NCBI GenBank assembly: GCA_030849465.1 | Contig: JARVLF010000006.1 | Span: 496,001-560,000 of the forward strand | From: Moesziomyces globuligerus | Lineage: Eukaryota; Basidiomycota; Ustilaginomycetes; Ustilaginales; Ustilaginaceae | Length of the DNA: 64,000 bases | Reading direction: 5' to 3' | Part shown: piece by piece, positions 36,751-45,067 of the stretch | How the letters are laid out: every line of letters begins with the position of its first letter | Position numbering within the stretch: the stretch's first letter is position 1 | Translations under genes and position numbers: made by a program | The notes under the pieces: model-generated | What the model was told of the DNA's origin: nothing | The model's database searches: none | What the model saw: only the letters and a program-made list of their open reading frames with translations

Positions 36751-36758
36751 TGACGTCA
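36751..36758. promoter_or_regulatory. CRE-like site TGACGTCA
   Basis: Perfect 8-bp ATF/CREB palindrome, 400 bp upstream of the Sfk1-like gene. A single site, so chance is possible. Confidence 0.35.
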
Positions 36759-37044
36759 CTGTCCCGGCGCGCGCTGTCGTCACTCGAGCATGGCGCAAGA
36801 CAACAGCCGCTTGGCCAGCTTGCTGGAGCGGGACCCCGCCTGTCAACCCTGCGTGGCACGCTGTGACCCTCGTTTCTCGCATATCCGCGTGCGAAGACCC
36901 GCTCTTGTTGCAGGCAGTAGAATCACACCGCACAGCACTCCGCCCTCGTCATCGAGCGCACACGCCAAAACTGAAACACCAGCCAGAGAGCGGATGACCA
37001 ACCTGTCCCAGCCTGCCCCTTTGCCAAGCCTGTGCAGGAGCTTG

Positions 37045-37050
37045 TATAAG
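37045..37050 (+). promoter_or_regulatory. TATA box (TATAAG)
   Basis: TATAAGTA sequence about 110 bp upstream of the start codon at 37159. Confidence 0.4.
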
Positions 37051-37158
37051 TAGCTAGCTGGAAGCGGATCTTCTCGTTGCGCTCCTCACCTGTTTCATCA
37101 ACCTCTTCACGACCCCCCTAACACCCACTCTGGGCCTCGGATCCTATTACCTGCAGCC

Positions 37159-38223
37159 ATGAAGATCGGCATCCACGGGCTGTACTACCTGCTCCCGATC
37201 CTGACGTTCGCGTCGTGGACGACGGCGATCGTCGGACTGCTCGCGCTGTGGTCGCGCGACAGCTTCCGCCAGTACGAGGTGGAAGAAGCGTCGATCGTGT
37301 TCATCTCGGACGTCGGCGCGAACCACAAGACGTTCTTCATCATCTTTTGTGCGCTGACCGCGGCGTTCTACATCTCGACTACGTTCGCCGAGCGACACCT
37401 GCGCCATCTGCGCCGCATCCCCGGCTCGCTGCGCAAGAAGCAGACCATCCTGGATATCTGCTCGGTGATCTGCGCCATCATCGGCTCGGCTGCGCTCGTG
37501 CTGCTGAGCATCTTTGATGCCTTCAACCACAGCACGGTGCACTGGAGCATGACGCTCATCTTTGTCGTCTTTGTCGCGCTCTCGGTCCTCTTCCAGGTGC
37601 TGCAGGTGTTCTCGCTCTCGCACGACCACGACCGCCTCGCGACGCTCAAGGTCGTGGCCATTATCAAGAGCATCATCCTCTCGCTCGCTATTGCCGGCGC
37701 CATTGCATTCATCATCTGCTACGGCATCTGCAGGGGAGACGCAAACCCGGGCGACAACAGGTGCGACCGCGTCGTCTCGGCAGCTGCGGTCTGCGAGTGG
37801 GCCATCGCCTTCCTCCTCGACCTCTTCTTCCTCACCTACCTCGTCGATCTCTGGCCCGCTCACAGGCGCGCCCAGAAGGGTCTCAGCGCCGACGGAACCA
37901 TGGTCGAGAACAAGCAGCTCGCCAAGGAACAGGGCGTGGCCGACCACCCTACCGCGCCCTACGCCATCGACGGAGTGCAGCAGAACAACACCTACTACCC
38001 AAGCCACGCCGCCCAGGAGCAGCAGTACCAGCAGCACCACACCCAGCATGGCGTCCAGCCTGCTCCTGCCGGTTACAATACCACTGACAGCAGCCCGCTT
38101 GCTGCCCCCTCCACGCTTCCCGGCTCTGAGCGTGGCAGTCTCTACCAGACTCCCATGACCGAGGCTCGCCCGTACCCCAACAACGGCCCTGCCACCACCG
38201 GCTACTCCACCTACCAGGCATAG
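37159..38223 (+). CDS. Frag1/DRAM/Sfk1-family multi-pass membrane protein
   Basis: A 354-residue membrane protein of the Frag1/DRAM/Sfk1 group; yeast Sfk1 is a plasma-membrane protein that works with the PI 4-kinase Stt4 and affects lipid asymmetry. Seen: first transmembrane segment at the very N-terminus (YYLLPILTFASWTTAIVGLLALW), an extracytoplasmic loop with VFISDVGANHKTFF, which is the family's signature (ISD-G), further segments at about 55-75, 97-120, 123-150, 165-190 and 205-230, and RHLR between the early ones. After residue 240 the tail is hydrophilic with a Gln/His/Tyr-rich low-complexity region. No signal peptide apart from the first segment. Intronless. Which family branch it belongs to needs a tree. 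Confidence 0.85.
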   Translation: MKIGIHGLYYLLPILTFASWTTAIVGLLALWSRDSFRQYEVEEASIVFISDVGANHKTFFIIFCALTAAFYISTTFAERHLRHLRRIPGSLRKKQTILDICSVICAIIGSAALVLLSIFDAFNHSTVHWSMTLIFVVFVALSVLFQVLQVFSLSHDHDRLATLKVVAIIKSIILSLAIAGAIAFIICYGICRGDANPGDNRCDRVVSAAAVCEWAIAFLLDLFFLTYLVDLWPAHRRAQKGLSADGTMVENKQLAKEQGVADHPTAPYAIDGVQQNNTYYPSHAAQEQQYQQHHTQHGVQPAPAGYNTTDSSPLAAPSTLPGSERGSLYQTPMTEARPYPNNGPATTGYSTYQA

Positions 38224-39716
38224 AACTTCATCATTTTTTGCTGTATCCTCATACCACCTCGGCGACCGTTTCGCGGCGCTGTTCTTCCGTCCAGATTGGT
38301 GCGCTTCAGTTTTGTGATTGTCCGCTGTGATGCATGTATTGCCGGTCTGCTTCAGGCAAGTCTATCGAACTGTGAGATCACCCCAAGGCCACCCGGGTGG
38401 TGCGAACACGGCCGGCTTCGAGAAGTGCTGACTTCATAAGCGGGGATGAGCCGAAGGCGTCCCACGTTCGAGCTTGTTGTGAGTGTCCAGGCACCGCTTG
38501 CTCAAGGAGAGGGGCAGGTTCAGGCTCAACGTGGTGCGGACATCGCACGGAGCCAGAAAGCTTTCAGATTGTTACGTTGTCCTGGAAGCTGACACCAAAC
38601 CTTGTTTCCATCCCTTGGCACACGAAGCGGACGGCACGAGTCCGTTGGTGGTGGGCTTGCGAGGCCGGCACTGGCACCCGCTGGCCTTCGTCTCTGCCAG
38701 GAAGGTTCAGAGATGCCGAGAAGCGAGAGCGGGACGAGCATCAAAGTGGCGTGCATGCTGGCGGGAGCCCAAAGCAGAAATCGAAAAAGAAGCTAACGCA
38801 CCTCGGCTGTGCGGAAGCAACCAAGCCGCGCTCGCTTTGGCGCACGTTGGGCGCGTAAGGCGCTGGCTCGGCTCGCGGCTAGCTGAACGTGGATATCGAC
38901 GCATGGCCGACAAGAGCTTGCTCGTGTTGGTGCATCAATCATGCTGTTGCACGCCGATGATTGGTCGGCCTTCTCCGCGCGCTAGTGGGGGCGATTGCCG
39001 ACGGCCCGACAACGGGTCACGCTCGTCCATGCATCGCGCACCTGTCACCCATCCGACGCCGTGGGGCAGACGCTGCCGCTCGCTAAGCCGGGGACGTCGG
39101 GCGGACCCTGTAATCACGATTCAAGCCTCAAGCTCCGCTACTGCGATTCCCGCCTCGGGGCAAACGGCGGAGGTAAGTCTACCAACGATAACGGTGTGAT
39201 GAGTGGGTGGACCAAGCCTCGAGAGTCGAGAGTCGAGTTCCGTACCGTGAGAGGTGTATGCAACGATGAGGGTGCGAGCAGTAGGTAGGGTGGGGGTGAT
39301 AGGAAGAGAGAAAGATCGGAAGAAGTGGATGCGAAGCAGGGTCGGAGGCGAAGCGAACGTGCGATAACAGTGGCGAGCCGAGTTGCGCCAAGGAGCTAGA
39401 CGCGGCGAGTTCCTGGTAACGTGCCCTTACCTCGCATCGCCATCTGTCACACTGTAGCCGTAACCACGCTCAAGCACAAGCCTCTCACGAAGCCACAAAC
39501 GGCAAGCCAGCCGTCTAGCACAGGAACGACGCTCATCATAGCGGCTTGAATCGCCTCATGCGCGGATCGCTTTCGCAGTGGGCGGTGAAACCTACAAAAG
39601 GTCGCCATGGACCCTGGCTAAAACATCCCTTCTTCGTATCCACCAAGCCTCCGCCCTCTCCACTCTTCAGGACCTTCCCTTCACCGGCCCCTTGCTCCCC
39701 TACACCTCCCCCCAAG
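38224..39716. other. Intergenic region upstream of the ribonuclease gene
   Basis: 1493 bp between tandem genes. A 238-codon + strand frame (38483-39199) has no domain and an Arg/Ser-rich composition as expected by chance in GC-rich DNA. The last 60 bp before the ribonuclease are C/T-rich (CTCCCCTACACCTCCCCCC), a typical leader. No gene is supported. Confidence 0.4.
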
Positions 39717-40361
39717 ATGAAGTTCTCGCTCGCTCTCCTTGCTCTCGTGCCCGCGCTGGCCTTTGCTGCCCCCCTCGAGCCCCGCCAGGGCGGCGTCTCG
39801 GTCAACTGCGGTGGTGTCTCGTACACCTCGACGCAGGTGAACAAGGCGATCAAGAACGGCCTCAGCGGCTCGTACAGCAGCTCGGGCTACCCGCACACCT
39901 ACAACAACTACGAGGGTAGGTAGAGCTGCACACAGTCAGGCGCTCAGTCGGAGTTGTTCCCTGACCGTGAAATGTCTGATCCTCTTGTACATGCTTAGGT
40001 TTCGACTTCTCGGACTACTGCGACGGTCCTTACAAGGAGTAAGTTGCTCGCTTCATACATCACCACTCGTTGATTGTCCACGCATGCTGACACACACCCG
40101 CGCCTGTGCTTGTAACACATCAGGTACCCCCTGAAGACCTCGTCCTCGGGCTACACTGGCGGCTCGCCCGGTGCTGACCGTGTCGTGTACGACAGCAACG
40201 ACGGCACCTTCTGCGGCGCTGTAAGTTGAACATTCTTGTCGTTGGCATGACCCGTGACCCTGATTCGATCGCTGACGCTACTCTATCTTTTCCTGATGCC
40301 GCATGTGCAGATCACCCACACCGGCGCCTCGGGCAACAACTTTGTCTCGTGCAACTACTAA
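39717..40361 (+). CDS. Secreted guanyl-type ribonuclease (RNase T1/N1 family), four exons
   Basis: Predicted 128-residue secreted RNase with exons 39717-39915, 39999-40038, 40124-40220 and 40311-40361. The three introns (83, 85, 90 nt) have GTAGGT or GTAAGT donors, CTGAC branch sites and TAG/CAG acceptors, with phases 1, 2 and 0. Seen: signal peptide 1-18, a possible Kex2-type PR site near residue 23, then the T1 fold with PHTYNNYEG (Tyr and His of the active site), KEYPL (the general-base Glu), GSPGADRVV (Arg), and ITHTGASGNNF (general-acid His). All catalytic positions are kept. Cysteines occur in CGG, DYCDG, FCG and SCNY positions. The family cleaves RNA after G. Ustilaginales secrete such enzymes (U1/U2); a role in nutrition or host contact is inference. 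Confidence 0.93.
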
Positions 40362-40635
40362 GCCTGGCGCTCGGTCAAAAGCAGCGAGAGGATCACAGCG
40401 GTGCTGATTCTGAGCCCCTGCATCGTTGAATGAAAGCAAAGGTTACCATTTGAAGCTATGTGGTGGGGCAAAAGAAAGTGAGAAGCGGTGACAGATCGGG
40501 GTGTCGGCGGGAAAGTGGTTGGACCCTGGTTAGCAAGTCGAATTTCGCCGGACAGGTCGCCGAGACTTGGCGACGCTGGGTCAAGAATATCGCCATCTGC
40601 ATTTTGCGCTCTTCAGATCTGCTCTACACGCAACG

Positions 40636-41405
40636 ATGACATCGCCACACCGAGATGCCGGGAGGGGCGAATCGACGTATCCTCCGTCATCCGTGGCAGG
40701 CAGCGTGAAGGCGCGGCGGGGCGACGTGGCGCTGTTGACATACGATGAGCTGGTGGAGAAGGAAGCTCTGCGTTTTGTCGCGGACGACGGAGCAGGAGCT
40801 ACTGTGCTCTTCAGTGGAACAACGCGCGACTCGTTTCAAGGTAAGCAGGACACGGCTTGCCCGAGCTTGAGCATGATGGCGTCTGTACTGACTCTTTGAG
40901 CGCTATACTGGCTCGGCGGGCAACAGGCAAGGAGGTGAGCAAGCTCGAGTACGAGGCATACACGTCGTTGGCGCTGCGCACGTTGGAGGACCTGCTGGAC
41001 CGGGCGCACACCTCGGCGCCCTTCGCAGCGACGCCCGTAGCACGGTCGGCCAACGCCGCCCCGCTCGGTGCCACGCAGGATCCAGACGAGGATCGCATCG
41101 CTCGCTGCTACGTCGCCCACCGCCTGGGAGAGGTGCGTGTGGGCGAGTGCAGCATCCTTATCGCCGTCAGCTCGCCGCACCGCAAGGAAGCCTTCGTCGT
41201 CGCAGAGTGGCTCCTCGAGGAGGTCAAGAAGAACGTAGCCGTCTGGAAGCGCGAGTTCTACGCATCCGGCGACGCGCTCACCGCCCTGGACGGTCAAGGG
41301 GAACCCATCGAACCACCCACATCGAACTCTTCCGGCCTTGCAGAGCAGCAGGATCCGCAGCAGAGCTGGAGCTGGAAGGCAAACTTTCCCGCACCGTCAA
41401 CATAG
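40636..41405 (+). CDS. MOCS2B: Molybdopterin synthase catalytic (large) subunit, MOCS2B/MoaE
   Basis: Predicted 227-residue protein, exons 40636-40840 and 40927-41405, intron 86 nt with GTAAGC donor, CTGAC branch and CAG acceptor, splitting a Gly codon. MoaE converts precursor Z (cPMP) to molybdopterin with sulfur from thiocarboxylated MoaD. Seen: [31 protein letters not shown] (MoaE's GTVRxxxxGxxVxxLEYEAY motif, bridging the splice), HRLGEVRVGECSILIAVSSPHRKEAF, and VKKNVAVWKREFY with the catalytic Lys. An insert of about 35 residues (Ala/Pro-rich) is placed before HRLG. The C-terminal 45 residues are not conserved. The gene implies molybdenum cofactor synthesis, as needed for nitrate reductase. 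Start is the first ATG of the frame. Confidence 0.93.
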
Positions 41406-42242
41406 TCAATGTCGACATGCTACCCCGGACCTTGCGACCGTCACGGACCGTCACGGTTTGAGCTGGGAAGGATCAACCGACAGGCTGTGTGATGGGAAAG
41501 GACGAGAAGAAGCGTGCGTTGGTGCGAGAGCGTGTGAGCAGGCGCAGGCGGTGAGAGTCCAAACCTTTTGCGGTCGCCACCGCAGCTGCCAATCCACACA
41601 CATCCACCCATGCTCGGTGGTACACGTGGCGAAAGAGATAGCGGAGAGAGCCACCGTCGACTGCGACTCAAACCCTATTCCCAAATAGACACACAAAGCG
41701 GGGGCGCTCATTGTTTCCTTGTCGATCTGATGCCAGGCCAAAGCAGCGTGGGGTCAATTGTCGTTCCGGACGAGATGGTGCCGCCGGGCTTGGGAGCGTG
41801 TGGTCCGAGACGTTGAGCCAAGAGCTTTCACAGGCCAAGTCGAGTTGGCACGCGTTCCCCCGCTTTTTTTGGACGATGGTCGAAAATCGCCCTTGTCGGC
41901 GTGGTCTGTGTGCTGTTGAGCTGTTGAGCTGTTGAGCTGTGGAGCTGTGGAGGCGAGTCCGATTTCGATTCGGTGTCTCCAAGTGGCGATGGGCCATCTG
42001 AGCAGTCCCCGCATGCGAAGATCATGAATCGCCTCCTCAGCGGTGCTCACAGCGTTGGCTGAGTTGGCCACGGTTGCCGCTGAGACCCTGAGCTTGTCCT
42101 GGTGCACGAGCTCGACTATTTGACCCCCAATGACAGTGGTCGCACCACACAATCTTTCTGTCCACGCCACCACCGCATCGAATAGTACCGCCACTGCAAC
42201 CATCCATCCTCACGTCGCAAACAGACCATCCCCAAGTTCAAG
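41406..42242. other. Intergenic region upstream of the START gene
   Basis: 837 bp with a five-unit 8-bp tandem repeat at 41913-41952. Otherwise short frames only. No gene is supported. Confidence 0.45.
41913..41952 (+). repeat. 8-bp tandem repeat, five copies
   Basis: Three copies of CTGTTGAG followed by two of CTGTGGAG, head to tail, at 41913-41952. The unit is not a codon multiple and lies outside genes. Confidence 0.9.
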
Positions 42243-43259
42243 ATGACGCTCGATCTGCCAGTTCCTCAGCGACAGGACAGCTACCTGACCATCCCCGCCG
42301 AGTACGAGGAGGCGCTGCAGAAGGCCACGGCGCAGTTCGAGGAGCACAACGATCCCGCCAAGGAGTCCGAATGGGAGGATGCCGGCGAACGCGAAGAGGT
42401 GCAGCTGTACAAGAAGACCAATCCAGAGAACGCCTACGACGTGCCCATCGTCAAGGGTGTGACCACGGTCGAGAACGCCACGCCCTCGCAGGTGCTGGCG
42501 GTGATCCAGCAGCCGGGTATGCGCAAGAAGTGGGATCCTCGCTTTGACGCTGCCACCCAGCTCGAGCGCTACGACGCGCAGTCGTTCCTCTTCTACACCT
42601 ACCTCAAGTCGCCCTCGTACTTTGTCTGGGCGCGCGACATTGTAGGCGTGCAGCGCAACACGGTCAGCGAAGGTGGCGACCGCATCACGGTGATCCAGAC
42701 CTCGGTGGCTGCGGACCAGTACGTCGATGAGGCGGGCTCCTACTCCAAGTCGCGCACGCGCGCCACGCTCGAGGTCTCCGCCTGGAACCTCGTCAAGCAG
42801 GGCGACAACACCAAGCTCGAATACGTCGTCAAGATCCACCTCAACGGATCGCTCCCCACCTCGGTCGTCTCGATGGTGGCCACCGAAACTCCCATGTGCG
42901 TCGGCCGCGTCCGCGACGTCTACTACGCCAACGGCCATCTCCCCTACGACGCCGCCCAGGAGCAGGGCGAAAAGTCGACCGGCAAATCCATCCTCGTCTA
43001 CTCCGAGTACGAGGACGGAGACGGCTCCGAAGCCACCTCGGGCGAAAAAAAGTGGTCCGTCTGGTACCACGCCCAGGGCGAGGAGACCTTCAAGCTCAAG
43101 TACGACAACCAGCGCCTCTACCCCTCGCTCAACGTCGACGTCCAGGGCGACGCCGCCGACCACGTCACCGCCACCGTCGACAAGGACGCCGGCCTCGTCA
43201 CCGTCCAGGTCGCAGAAGACGCAAAGGGCAAGGGCTTCTCGCTCGTCTTCACCCCCTAG
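42243..43259 (+). CDS. START-domain lipid-transfer-like protein
   Basis: A 338-residue soluble protein with one StAR-related lipid transfer domain spanning about residues 45-235. Seen: VQLYKKTNPENAYDVPIVKGVTTVENATPSQVLAVI, MRKKWDPRFDAATQLERYDAQ (the conserved RxxWDxxF/Y block), and ARDIVGVQRN, plus a closing helix region with PTSVVSMVATETPMCVGRVRDVYY. The C-terminal 100 residues are beta-rich and hydrophilic (VWYHAQGEETFKLKYDNQRL), not matching a domain I know. No signal peptide or membrane segment. The ligand (sterol, phospholipid or other) cannot be read from sequence. The gene uses almost only C-ending codons near the 3' end, suggesting high expression. Confidence 0.88.
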   Translation: MTLDLPVPQRQDSYLTIPAEYEEALQKATAQFEEHNDPAKESEWEDAGEREEVQLYKKTNPENAYDVPIVKGVTTVENATPSQVLAVIQQPGMRKKWDPRFDAATQLERYDAQSFLFYTYLKSPSYFVWARDIVGVQRNTVSEGGDRITVIQTSVAADQYVDEAGSYSKSRTRATLEVSAWNLVKQGDNTKLEYVVKIHLNGSLPTSVVSMVATETPMCVGRVRDVYYANGHLPYDAAQEQGEKSTGKSILVYSEYEDGDGSEATSGEKKWSVWYHAQGEETFKLKYDNQRLYPSLNVDVQGDAADHVTATVDKDAGLVTVQVAEDAKGKGFSLVFTP

Positions 43260-43437
43260 AATAGCGATGCCAATTCAATGCCACGATCATGCCACCAATT
43301 TACCTTTACACACCCACCCACCTGGACACTCTGCTCCCTTGTGAGATGGTCTGAGGAAGGAAGCAAGATCTGTCGCCGGGAGCTGCAGCTGAAACAATGC
43401 ACAGATGAGAATGTGTACGAAGAAGCCATTGGTGATT

Positions 43438-44643
43438 CTAGACCTGTCTGTGATCTGACGCCCTTGCGGGCTGGCTCGCTTCGAATCTACGCTGCTCTCG
43501 CTCGGTGTACCATGTCCTACCGCCTTCAAAGATGCTCCAACCGATGGCGGAGCTCGCTGCCTTCCTAGCGCAGCGGAGACCGAGGCCGTCGAGGAGGGCT
43601 TTGGGACCGGAGGTTGCCCAGAGATGCTTGGTCATGGCCCAGACCGAGGGCTTGCGCAGCGCAGCTGTCGGCGTGCTGGACGAGAGCGGATTGTGGGTGA
43701 GGGCGATCTGGTGGAGTGCTTCTGGCGGCGTGGTCTGCATGCGCGTCTTGATAATGTCGAACGGATGGGTGAGGAAGGTGGCGAGTGTGCCTGCCATGAG
43801 ACCGCTGCCGCTGACGACCATCCAGTTGCCCGTGCCCAAGCCGCCGTCCATGCTTTTGGAGAGGGCTGCGAGGTTGGTCTTGCTTGCCTCGTACAAGGCG
43901 AGGTACAGGCCGGCATACGGTGCATCGCGCAGTGCCGTCGCAGTGAAGCCTTGGAAGAAGCCGGCGAGACCGGATTGCGCACGGATCTCGCGCATCGACG
44001 AGACGAGCGTCCGCTCCGTAGCCGCCGAAAAGTTGCTGCTCTCGAACCGCGCCTTGATCACGGTCACGGGCGAGAGGATGAAGCCCACCACCACGCGCGC
44101 CACCGCCCCCGTAAGAAGGTTGCCCGTCGTAGACAGCTTGGCTAGCGTAGAGGAGCCCGCAGCCGAGTCGCTCGATGTAGTCGCTATCGAGATGAACGGG
44201 ATCTGACGCTGGCTGGCCACATGCCGAAGATGCGAGACCGAGTAGAAGTACAGCGCCACACCGGGCACATTGCGAATCACCGTCGGCGTCGTCCCTCTCC
44301 ATAGACCCTGGTAACCCTGCGACTGGACGATGTTCTTGGTGATCCCCACAAGCCGTTGCGTTCGAGTCTGATACTGGAGAGAAGCTAGTGTCTCTGCTGC
44401 GGTTCCGGAATGCTTGGCTCCCGTCTGGTGGTCGAGCTGCTGTAGGCGCGTCTTGAGCAGATCGAACGGCTGCAGCAGCACGCACGAGGCGAAGCCCGAC
44501 GCCGCCCCAAACGCCAGCGTCGCATACGGCGGAATCTGAGCCGTACTCGTCTTTGCGGGTGCACTGACTGCGACGAGCGAAGGCGCCGAGCCGTTCACCG
44601 CCGCTGGAGCCTCGCCCTCCAGAGAAGGCACTGCGGCAGCCAT
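43438..44643 (-). CDS. HEM25: Mitochondrial glycine carrier Hem25 (SLC25A38)
   Basis: A 401-residue mitochondrial carrier. Three repeats each start with the carrier signature: QPFDLLKTRLQ, SPVTVIKARFE and HPFDIIKTRMQ. Typical subgroup features are AFGAASGFASCVLLQPFDLLK, GYQGLWRGTTPTVIRNVPGVALYFYSV and GLAGFFQGFTATALRDAPYAGLYLALYE, which match SLC25A38/Hem25, the inner-membrane glycine importer for heme synthesis in yeast and animals; yeast Hem25 has also been linked to isoprenoid import for coenzyme Q. The first 50 residues are an Ala/Ser-rich extension, and inserts lengthen the first and last loops relative to the usual 300 residues. The start is at MAAAVPS; the frame stays open upstream but through 5' flank. 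It converges with the START gene, 178 bp between stops. Confidence 0.92.
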   Translation of the reverse strand: MAAAVPSLEGEAPAAVNGSAPSLVAVSAPAKTSTAQIPPYATLAFGAASGFASCVLLQPFDLLKTRLQQLDHQTGAKHSGTAAETLASLQYQTRTQRLVGITKNIVQSQGYQGLWRGTTPTVIRNVPGVALYFYSVSHLRHVASQRQIPFISIATTSSDSAAGSSTLAKLSTTGNLLTGAVARVVVGFILSPVTVIKARFESSNFSAATERTLVSSMREIRAQSGLAGFFQGFTATALRDAPYAGLYLALYEASKTNLAALSKSMDGGLGTGNWMVVSGSGLMAGTLATFLTHPFDIIKTRMQTTPPEALHQIALTHNPLSSSTPTAALRKPSVWAMTKHLWATSGPKALLDGLGLRCARKAASSAIGWSIFEGGRTWYTEREQRRFEASQPARASDHRQV

Positions 44644-45067
44644 GACAAGGTCGTGCTGAAAGGGGCAGAGGGTGGGATCAGAGGCCAAACATGGCGGAAG
44701 GGGCCGAGCGCAGTTGCTTGATGAAGTAGAAAGAGAGATGAAGGCGAGAAGGACAGGCAATGTTAACGTGGCTCTCCAGGCCGCAGTTGTCGGGACGGTT
44801 GAGGTAATCCACATCCGGGCTTCAGGGTCCTGCGACACCCGGCCCGTAACATCACCCGGTGATCGTCTGCTGCAGACGGCTCTGCTGCCAAATAACCAAC
44901 CGCAGCCCTGCAGAGCCGTGTCATTCCTTCTCTGCTCCACATGCAATCAATGCTCTCTGTCGCCTCAATTCCGGTTTCCGATTTCTGGCTTCTGCAATCG
45001 CTCGACAAAGTCCATGAAGAAAAGTGTCCATTTGCAACCAGGTCTATACATCACATGGGGGTCTATC
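44644..45067. other. Intergenic, HEM25 promoter and NIPA 3' flank
   Basis: 424 bp between two minus-strand genes. No recognised element. Confidence 0.4.

Larger units (their letters stand above)
36297..37158. other. Intergenic region upstream of the Sfk1-like gene
   Basis: 862 bp. It contains a perfect CRE palindrome TGACGTCA at 36751-36758 and a TATAAG box at 37045-37050 about 110 bp before the start. A C-rich leader with CCCCCCTAACACCC precedes the gene. No gene is supported. Confidence 0.45.
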
